A DNA stretch of 5,571 bases from positions 1 through 5,571 of the forward strand of contig CAMGCN010000084.1 in assembly GCA_946040935.1 (NCBI GenBank), in the 5' to 3' direction. Below the pieces are notes generated by a model. It was not told the origin of the DNA, ran no database searches, and saw only the letters and a program-made list of their open reading frames with translations. This DNA is from an uncultured Clostridia bacterium (GTDB taxonomy: Bacteria > Bacillota > Clostridia > Oscillospirales > CAG-272). The position numbers and the translations under genes are program-made. Shown here piece after piece: positions 1-5,571 of the stretch. Position 1 is the stretch's first letter. Each line of letters opens with the position of its first letter.

Positions 1-26
1 ACACTGTGTACCTTTATATTTATAAT
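1..26 (+). promoter_or_regulatory. Probable SigA promoter of the 62-1783 gene, cut by the window edge
   Basis: A perfect TATAAT box lies at 21-26. With the usual 17-base spacer (4-20) the -35 hexamer would occupy -2 to 3, and the window opens with ACA, which matches the last half of TTGACA. Transcription would start near 33 and give a leader of about 30 bases that still contains the AGGAG at 46-50. The -35 is only half visible, so this is a reasoned guess. Confidence 0.5.
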
Positions 27-45
27 ATATTTGACAACAAATAAA

Positions 46-64
46 AGGAGAATAATGAATAATG
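46..64 (+). promoter_or_regulatory. Ribosome binding site and duplicated start region
   Basis: AGGAG at 46-50 is followed by a perfect 7-bp tandem duplication, AATAATG at 51-57 and again at 58-64. Each copy ends in an ATG. The first ATG (55-57) lies 4 bases from the AGGAG and opens a 7-codon frame that stops at 76-78. The second (62-64) lies 11 bases away and opens the long gene in a different frame. The long-frame ATG is called as the start because it leads directly into the first membrane segment, although its spacing is longer than usual. Confidence 0.7.
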
Positions 65-1783
65 AGAAAATATCTTAATTACCTTGCGGGCATAATATGC
101 TGTGCTGTTGTGGGCGCAGTATATTTCTATGTTACGCTTCCGCCTATAAACATACATTCGACTGCGTTTTGGTGGTTTTTTGTAATACTTCTTCTGTCTT
201 TCTCGATTCCTTTCGGCGTTTTTTCTGCGGTGTTATCAGTTGCGGAAAAATTCGGGAAAAAAGGGAGAACAGTCACGGCGGCGCCTGCGCTCAAGGTTAT
301 TTTAATTCTTGCCTGTGTGCCGATAGTCGTTTGTATTTTCGGCGGCATCGCTTCCTCGACATTTTTTAACGCTCACAGATACGCGTCTGTCATAACCGTG
401 AATGAGGCAAAATTTGAAGAGGACATGCCCGAGACTACGAATGTCACGAATATCGCGCTCATGGACTCAAATTCAGCGCGCATCATAGGAAACAGAACTC
501 TCGGCTCTCTTTCCGACGTTGTTTCACAGTATGAAGCAGGCTATACCTATAATCAGATTAATTATCAAGGTGCGCCAAAAAAGGTGACGAGCCTTGAATA
601 TGTCGATTTTTTCAAGTGGTTTAACAACCGTAAAGCAGGAGTTCCCGGCTATATAATGGTAGACCCGGTAAACAATACCGCAAGCTATGAAAAGCTCGAT
701 ACGCCGATTAAATACGTGTCGAGCGCGTGGTTTAACGACAATCTGGAGCGGAAACTGCGTTTTTCTTATCCTACAAAGATTTTCGGTTCATATTCTTTTG
801 AAATAGACGAGAGCGGAAATCCCTATTATGTTGTCTCCTGCCTCACCGCGCGCGTCGGACTTTTCGGAGCCATGGACGTTGAGGAGGTAATAATTTTCGA
901 TCCGACAGACGGTTCTTCGGAGATTTACCCCGTAGCCGAAACTCCTGCGTGGGTTGACGAGGTGTACACGGGTTATCTCGCTACCGAAAAATATAACTGG
1001 TACGGCATGTACTCGGGCGGCTTCTGGAACAGCGTTATCAGTAATAAAGACTGCAAAAAAACGACCGACGATTTCGGATATATCGTTTTGGAAGATGACG
1101 TCTGGTATTTCACGGGCGTTACAAGTATAACGAGCGACCAGTCAAATATCGGATTTATCATAACAAACGCAAGAACGGGAGAATATAAGTTCTATCCCGT
1201 TGTCGGCGCGGAGGAATATTCCGCTATGTCGGCGGCAGAGGGAGAAGTTCAGGAAAAGGGTTATACCGCTTCCTTCCCGTCTCTTATAAATGTAAACGGA
1301 AAGGCGACGTATATACTCGTTCTTAAGGATGACGGCGGACTTGTCAAGCTCTATGCGCTTGTCAATGTCGAAAACTACGGCATAGTCGCAACGGGCACGA
1401 CGCAGCAGGAGGCGATGAAAGAGTACAAGCGTCTTCTTGCACAAAACGGCGTAATCTCTCCGGATAAGGAAAGCGATTTGCCCGAAGAGAAGTTCAAGGT
1501 GCTTGACGTCAATACGGCGAGCATAGGCGGAGAGACGTATATTTATATCACCTCTCCCGACAAGACGCTGTATAAGGCGCAGATAAGCGCTGATGAAACG
1601 CTGCTCCTTATATCAAAGGGGGATTTGATATCGGTAAAATACAGCGAAACATCCGACAGCAAAATACGCTATATTGATTCATGGGATTTTACCCAAGAGC
1701 CCAAGGAAAATTCAGAAGTTAAATTATATGCCGAAGAGGACGCGGCAGATGACACGGCGAAGCCGGACGACTCGGCTGCATAA
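62..1783 (+). CDS. Conserved membrane-anchored protein of unknown function, 573 residues
   Basis: I do not know a function for this protein. Three hydrophobic segments are visible at about residues 5-27, 36-60 and 77-100, with a basic KFGKKGR stretch (63-69) between the second and third. The remaining ~470 residues are soluble and rich in beta-type sequence and aromatic residues; by the positive-inside rule this domain probably faces outside, but topology is inferred. Related hairpin modules recur: VDPVNNTASYEKL (200-212), IFDPTDGSSEIYPV (278-291) and ITNARTGEYKFYPV (367-380), resembling PepSY-like repeats. Conserved-looking patches include NRTLG (144-148), FKWFNNRKAGVPGY (184-197), YNWYGMYSGGFWNS (311-324) and TSDQSNIGF (357-365). 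From memory, uncharacterised Clostridia proteins share these patches. The tail (about 556-573) is acidic and low-complexity. The gene is complete, has an AGGAG site, and ends five bases before a hairpin terminator, so it is probably transcribed alone. It could be a cell-envelope or sensor protein; nothing seen decides this. Confidence 0.9.
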   Translation: MRKYLNYLAGIICCAVVGAVYFYVTLPPINIHSTAFWWFFVILLLSFSIPFGVFSAVLSVAEKFGKKGRTVTAAPALKVILILACVPIVVCIFGGIASSTFFNAHRYASVITVNEAKFEEDMPETTNVTNIALMDSNSARIIGNRTLGSLSDVVSQYEAGYTYNQINYQGAPKKVTSLEYVDFFKWFNNRKAGVPGYIMVDPVNNTASYEKLDTPIKYVSSAWFNDNLERKLRFSYPTKIFGSYSFEIDESGNPYYVVSCLTARVGLFGAMDVEEVIIFDPTDGSSEIYPVAETPAWVDEVYTGYLATEKYNWYGMYSGGFWNSVISNKDCKKTTDDFGYIVLEDDVWYFTGVTSITSDQSNIGFIITNARTGEYKFYPVVGAEEYSAMSAAEGEVQEKGYTASFPSLINVNGKATYILVLKDDGGLVKLYALVNVENYGIVATGTTQQEAMKEYKRLLAQNGVISPDKESDLPEEKFKVLDVNTASIGGETYIYITSPDKTLYKAQISADETLLLISKGDLISVKYSETSDSKIRYIDSWDFTQEPKENSEVKLYAEEDAADDTAKPDDSAA

Positions 1784-1787
1784 TAAT

Positions 1788-1817
1788 AAAAACTCCATCC
1801 GTAAGGATGGAGTTTTT
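1788..1817. terminator. Bidirectional rho-independent terminator
   Basis: A perfect 13-bp inverted repeat, AAAAACTCCATCC (1788-1800) and GGATGGAGTTTTT (1805-1817), encloses a GTAA loop. The GC-rich core is 8 bp, and the outer A and T runs give a U-tract on both strands. It lies between the stop of the plus-strand membrane protein gene (1783) and the stop of the minus-strand tcdA (1836), so it can end both convergent transcripts. Confidence 0.93.
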
Positions 1818-1835
1818 GCATGCGCTCTGTTAATG

Positions 1836-2540
1836 TTACTTTTTCAATAGGTCGAATATGACTTCACGGGCGATTAAAAGTCCTGCCGCCGACGGTACAA
1901 ACGGCAATGTTCCGAGCGGCGGCTTTTCGCCCTCGTATGACGGCAACGGCTTTTTCGGAGCTTCGGTGGAAAACAAGACCTTTACATCCTTGATCCCCCG
2001 TTTTTTAAGCTCGTATCTCATAACCCTCGCGAGAGGACAAACGCTGCTTTTTGAGATGTCGGCTATGCGAAAAGCAAGGGGATCGGTTTTGCCGGCCGTG
2101 CCCATACAGGAAATTACGGGAACGCCTGCGGCTTTCGCTTTTTCGATAATAGCTATTTTTCCGCTCACCGTGTCTATCGCGTCTATCACATGGTCATAGA
2201 CCGAAAAATCAAAGTCGTCTGCGTTTTCGGGCAAAAAGAATACCGCATGCGTTTCCACTCTCGTGTCGGGGCAGATGTCGAGTATTCGCTCCTTTGCCAC
2301 CTCTACCTTTAATTTGCCGAGGGTAGAGTGAAGGGCTATTATCTGTCTGTTGATATTTGACGGGCATACTCTGTCTTTGTCGGTGAGGTCTATTTGCCCG
2401 ACGCCTGCGCGTGCCAAAGCCTCTGCGACATAGCTTCCGACGCCTCCCACTCCGAAAAGCGCGACTCGGAATGTCCGTAGCTTTTTTTGAGCCTCTTCGC
2501 CTATGAGCGCTGTATTTCTTTCAAACTGTTCATTTATCAT
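1836..2540 (-). CDS. tcdA: tRNA threonylcarbamoyladenosine dehydratase (TcdA, ThiF/E1-like)
   Basis: TcdA is a cytosolic E1-like enzyme that uses ATP to dehydrate t6A at position 37 of ANN-decoding tRNAs, forming cyclic ct6A. The 234-residue protein has the expected ThiF-type Rossmann fold: glycine loop GVGGVG at 30-35, acidic DLTDKD at 51-56, the nucleotide-contacting NINRQ at 62-66, VIDAIDT at 118-124, the family patch GTAGKTDP at 147-154, and CPLARVMR at 168-175. Bacillus YrvM has, as I recall, DPIAKVIR in that last patch, so the Asp is Cys here; I believe the Cys form is common in Clostridia. It is somewhat shorter than YrvM or E. coli TcdA (about 250-270), mostly at the C-terminus. The ATG at 2540 has AGGGG on the minus strand seven bases upstream and sits inside the end of the upstream radical SAM gene, so translational coupling is likely. 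MoeB and ThiF are alternatives, but the small size, the GKTDP patch and the tRNA-modification neighbour favour TcdA. Confidence 0.93.
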   Translation of the reverse strand: MINEQFERNTALIGEEAQKKLRTFRVALFGVGGVGSYVAEALARAGVGQIDLTDKDRVCPSNINRQIIALHSTLGKLKVEVAKERILDICPDTRVETHAVFFLPENADDFDFSVYDHVIDAIDTVSGKIAIIEKAKAAGVPVISCMGTAGKTDPLAFRIADISKSSVCPLARVMRYELKKRGIKDVKVLFSTEAPKKPLPSYEGEKPPLGTLPFVPSAAGLLIAREVIFDLLKK

Positions 2541-3471
2541 AGTATATCCCCTGATATGTTCCCCGCCTTACAAGCTCTTTGTCTATTTCGTTCATCACGA
2601 CAAATTTTTTCAGGCTCCAAAGGGGCGCGATCAGCGCGTCCTTTGCCCCGTCGCCCGTTATTCTGCCTATTACCGTGTCGGGCGGCATTATTTCAAGCTG
2701 GTCGCAGACGAGATTTGTGTATTCCTCTCTTGCCATTACATCAAACTCCCCGTTCTCATACTGCTTTGCGAGCGCGGTGCCGCGCAAAACGTGCAAAAGA
2801 TGAATTTTGAGAAACTCGGGATGTAATTTTGCCACTTCTTTTGCGGTTTGCATCATCATCTCTCTGTTCTCGCCGGGCAGACCGTTGATTATATGGATAC
2901 AGCGGTTTACACCGTCGAGCATATTATAGCCCGTTAAAAAATCGGCGTATGTGTGACACCTGTTTATTCTTTTCGCCGTCTCGTCGTGTACGCTTTGCAG
3001 TCCCAGCTCAACAGTGAGAAATGTCCTTTTTGAGAGCTCTTTCAGATATTTCGCCGTTTCCGGCGTTACACAGTCTCCCCGCGTCGCCACCGAAAGTCCG
3101 ACTACGCCTTTTTGAGAAAGAGCCTCTTCAAAAAGCTCACGCAGGCGCTCTGTCGGCGCGTAGGTGCCGGTGAAAGCCTGAAAATATGCGATGTATTTTT
3201 CGCTCGGCCACTTTTTCAGAAGACCGTTTCGGCATATTTCAAACTGTTTCGTAATGCTCATATCGGGGGTGCATGTAAAATCGCCGCTCCCGCGTTCGGA
3301 ACAGTATGTACAGCCGCCCGTGCCTTTACTTCCGTCCCGATTGGGACAGGTAAATCCGCCGTCGAGCGGCACTTTGAAGCACTTTCCTCCGAAACGCCGC
3401 TTCAGATAATAATCGTATGTATAGTATCTTTTGTTAGTGTCTGAAAATTCAAACGGATTAATAGTTTTCAT
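2530..3471 (-). CDS. ytqA: Radical SAM protein of the YhcC/YtqA family (TIGR01212 type)
   Basis: The 313-residue protein is full length for the family (E. coli YhcC is about 309). After NPFEFSDTNKRYYTYDYYLK (5-24) comes the radical SAM cluster site: Cys42, Cys54 and Cys57 in CPNRDGSKGTGGCTYC, the stretched spacing typical of YhcC and Elp3-like proteins, which would bind a [4Fe-4S] cluster and S-adenosylmethionine. Other family-type patches are YFQAFTGTYAP (96-106), VGLSVATRGDC (124-134), VELGLQS (154-160), HIINGLPGE (193-201), KIHLLHVLRGT (222-232) and GRITGDG (269-275). YhcC long had no assigned reaction; I recall Bacillus YtqA being implicated in making 5-methylaminomethyl wobble uridine in tRNA (proposed MnmL). 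The overlapping downstream tcdA fits a tRNA-modification role, but that is inference. In Bacillus the partner is the methyltransferase YtqB, which is not in this window. The ATG at 3471 fits the family N-terminus; it has no visible Shine-Dalgarno sequence and a promoter ends eight bases before it. Confidence 0.92.
   Translation of the reverse strand: MKTINPFEFSDTNKRYYTYDYYLKRRFGGKCFKVPLDGGFTCPNRDGSKGTGGCTYCSERGSGDFTCTPDMSITKQFEICRNGLLKKWPSEKYIAYFQAFTGTYAPTERLRELFEEALSQKGVVGLSVATRGDCVTPETAKYLKELSKRTFLTVELGLQSVHDETAKRINRCHTYADFLTGYNMLDGVNRCIHIINGLPGENREMMMQTAKEVAKLHPEFLKIHLLHVLRGTALAKQYENGEFDVMAREEYTNLVCDQLEIMPPDTVIGRITGDGAKDALIAPLWSLKKFVVMNEIDKELVRRGTYQGIYYDK
2548..2552 (-). promoter_or_regulatory. 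Ribosome binding site of tcdA inside the upstream gene
   Basis: AGGGG on the minus strand ends seven bases before the tcdA ATG (2540-2538). It lies within the last codons of the radical SAM gene, whose TGA is at 2532-2530. The next ATG downstream (2533-2531) is out of frame, which supports 2540 as the start. Ribosomes finishing the first gene would end close to the second start. Confidence 0.75.
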
Positions 3472-3479
3472 TTGTTAGT

Positions 3480-3508
3480 ATTTTAATTCATTTTTAAGAA
3501 AAAATCAA
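3480..3508 (-). promoter_or_regulatory. Promoter of the ytqA-tcdA pair, implying a near-leaderless mRNA
   Basis: On the minus strand TTGATT (3508-3503) and TAAAAT (3485-3480) are separated by exactly 17 bases (3502-3486), a good SigA match. Only eight bases (3479-3472) separate the -10 box from the ATG, so a normal start point about seven bases downstream leaves a leader of zero to three bases. There is no AGGAG-like site before the ATG, which agrees with leaderless translation. Confidence 0.65.
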
Positions 3509-3514
3509 GACAGA

Positions 3515-3534
3515 GAAATGCGCTTGCCGATTTC
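3515..3534. promoter_or_regulatory. Imperfect dyad between divergent promoters, possible operator
   Basis: GAAAT (3515-3519) and ATTTC (3530-3534) are inverted around an inner GC-TT-GC (3522-3527), centred at 3524.5. Seven of ten positions are symmetric. It lies in the 28 bases between the -35 boxes of the minus-strand ytqA promoter and the plus-strand pyrG promoter, where one bound regulator could touch both. A chance match is quite possible. Confidence 0.22.
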
Positions 3535-3536
3535 CC

Positions 3537-3565
3537 TTGACACATTCATGAAAAAGCTGTATAAT
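3537..3565 (+). promoter_or_regulatory. Perfect-consensus SigA promoter of pyrG
   Basis: TTGACA (3537-3542) and TATAAT (3560-3565) are both exact consensus with a 17-base spacer (3543-3559). Transcription should start near 3572, giving a leader of about 55 bases. The start region is GGTGAATAG rather than the GGGC start that Bacillus pyrG uses for CTP-sensing reiterative transcription, and the leader has no terminator hairpin. This suggests strong expression without that attenuation mechanism. Confidence 0.92.
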
Positions 3566-3587
3566 ATGGTGAATAGTTATGAAACGA

Positions 3588-3611
3588 TAAATTGAATACT
3601 AAATTGAATAC
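3588..3611 (+). repeat. Perfect 12-bp tandem duplication in the pyrG leader
   Basis: TAAATTGAATAC occurs twice with no gap, at 3588-3599 and 3600-3611, inside the predicted pyrG untranslated leader. The second copy ends four bases before the GAAGG ribosome site (3616-3620). The unit is not self-complementary enough to form a stable hairpin. It is most simply a replication-slippage duplication, and it lengthens the leader by 12 bases. Confidence 0.95.
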
Positions 3612-3617
3612 AAATGA

Positions 3618-5259
<1,642 letters not shown>

Positions 5260-5261
<2 letters not shown>

Positions 5262-5301
5262 AAAAATCGGCGGTTGTAATATTATACAACCGCTGTTTTT
5301 T
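5260..5301 (+). terminator. Rho-independent terminator of pyrG
   Basis: GCGGTTGTA (5270-5278) and TACAACCGC (5285-5293) form a perfect 9-bp stem with a 6-base loop. Two bases later comes a run of six T (5296-5301). It begins nine bases after the pyrG stop codon. The A-run at 5260-5266 would also give a U-tract in the opposite direction, so it may block transcription entering from the right. Confidence 0.9.
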
Positions 5302-5372
5302 GGTTTCGGAAAAATACCCGATAAAGGGGTTCCATAGAGGTTTTCACCGTTGAGAAATCCCACCGCAGCAGA
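5302..5372. other. Intergenic stretch with no feature seen
   Basis: I see no start codon with a ribosome site, no convincing promoter and no strong hairpin between the pyrG terminator and the first repeat core at 5373. The minus-strand frame that begins here, at 5363, runs through the terminator and into pyrG and has no family resemblance. Confidence 0.6.
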
Positions 5373-5571
5373 GGCTCCCTTGTGTAAAGATAATAATTGT
5401 TTTTTGATTGTTTTTTGATTTTACACAAAAAATAAAAAGAGCGCTCCGCCCGGCTCCCCGTGTAAGGAGAGTTGTCGGCGCGTTCCGACCGGTTCCACGT
5501 GTAAGGAGAACCGTCAGCACTCCGCTCGGCTCCCTTGTGTAAAGGGAGCTGTCAGCGAAGCTGACTGAGGG
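5373..5571. repeat. Phased array of degenerate palindromic repeats, running off the window
   Basis: The GTGTAA core occurs at 5382, 5460, 5499 and 5537, and its reverse complement TTACAC at 5421, so five cores step by 39, 39, 39 and 38 bases. Three clear units run 5441-5477, 5478-5516 and 5517-5554, each with a GC-rich lead (GCGCTCCGCC-like), a CGGCTCC-like left arm, the core, a GGAG-like right arm and TGTC. Arms have changed in step: CTCC/GGAG in the first unit, CGGTTC/GAACCG in the second, and the best stem, GCTCCCTT (5529-5536) with AAGGGAGC (5542-5549), in the third. A second hairpin GTCAGC-GAA-GCTGAC follows at 5551-5565, then TGAGGG to the edge. The copy at 5373-5389 is only a left half. 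I recall very similar palindromic strings dispersed between genes in gut Clostridia. No U-tract follows the hairpins, so they do not look like terminators. Confidence 0.8.
5396..5417. repeat. 11-bp AT-rich tandem duplication inside the palindromic array
   Basis: ATTGTTTTTTG is repeated exactly at 5396-5406 and 5407-5417, followed by ATT, the start of a third copy. It forms the loop between TTGTGTAAA (5380-5388) and its perfect reverse complement TTTACACAA (5420-5428). The AT-rich block 5389-5438 contrasts sharply with the GC-rich repeats on its right. Confidence 0.93.

Noticed and set aside
31..36. TTGACA as a -35 box for the first gene
   Set aside because: At 17-bp spacing the -10 would be AATGAA (54-59), a poor match that would also place the transcript start after the start codon. 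The TATAAT at 21-26 fits better.
1142..1444. Minus-strand open frame of 100 codons inside the membrane protein gene
   Set aside because: It lies wholly within a well-supported gene on the other strand, is rich in Arg, Leu and Cys as antisense frames often are, and shows no family motif.
2487..2826. Two overlapping 107-codon plus-strand frames across the ytqA-tcdA junction
   Set aside because: They are antisense to two recognisable enzymes, have low-complexity basic or Cys-rich translations and lack ribosome sites.
3579..3590. Three-codon leader frame (Met-Lys-Arg-stop) in the pyrG leader
   Set aside because: Its only possible ribosome site, GGTGA at 3568-3572, lies at or before the predicted transcript start, so it would probably not be in the mRNA.
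5529..5565. Rho-independent terminator or small RNA at the right-end hairpins
   Set aside because: Neither hairpin is followed by a T-run, no promoter leads into them, and similar arms recur in neighbouring units, so a repeat element explains them better.
5439..5571. CRISPR array
   Set aside because: The units are divergent, directly adjoining and self-complementary, with no unique spacers of constant length between identical repeats, and no cas gene is present.

Overview
The window looks like chromosomal DNA from a low-to-middle GC Gram-positive bacterium of the class Clostridia, probably a gut-type member. The grounds are the protein styles (CTP synthase, a TcdA with a CPLAR motif, a YtqA/YhcC-type radical SAM protein), SigA-type promoters with TTGACA/TATAAT elements, A-rich Shine-Dalgarno leaders, and a palindromic GGCTCCCTTGTGTAAAG intergenic repeat that I recall from Clostridia genomes. 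No species can be named from the sequence alone.

Layout. Positions 1-61 hold a leader with a TATAAT box and a strong AGGAG ribosome site. Positions 62-1783 (+) encode a 573-residue membrane-anchored protein of unknown function: three N-terminal membrane segments, then a long extracytoplasmic-type region with repeated beta-rich modules. A symmetric hairpin at 1788-1817 serves as a two-way terminator between this gene and the convergent minus-strand pair. That pair, read right to left, is a radical SAM enzyme of the YhcC/YtqA family (3471-2530) overlapping by 11 bases a tRNA threonylcarbamoyladenosine dehydratase, tcdA (2540-1836). The 155-base gap 3472-3626 carries back-to-back promoters: one for the minus-strand pair, placed so close to the start codon that the transcript would be nearly leaderless, and a perfect-consensus promoter for pyrG (3627-5261, +), which encodes a complete CTP synthase. 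A hairpin plus T-run follows pyrG at 5260-5301. The remaining 270 bases contain no credible gene. They hold an AT-rich block and a degenerate, roughly 39-bp-phased array of hairpin-forming repeats that runs off the window end.

How the genes fit together. The minus-strand pair is probably one transcription unit for tRNA modification: TcdA cyclises t6A37 to ct6A, and the YtqA family has been linked to wobble-uridine modification. pyrG supplies CTP and stands alone as a single-gene unit. The first gene is also probably monocistronic within the window. I see no mobile-element gene, RNA gene, CRISPR array or defence system. The more unusual signals are in the non-coding DNA: three perfect short tandem duplications (7, 12 and 11 bp), a possible leaderless mRNA, and the phased palindromic array at the right end.
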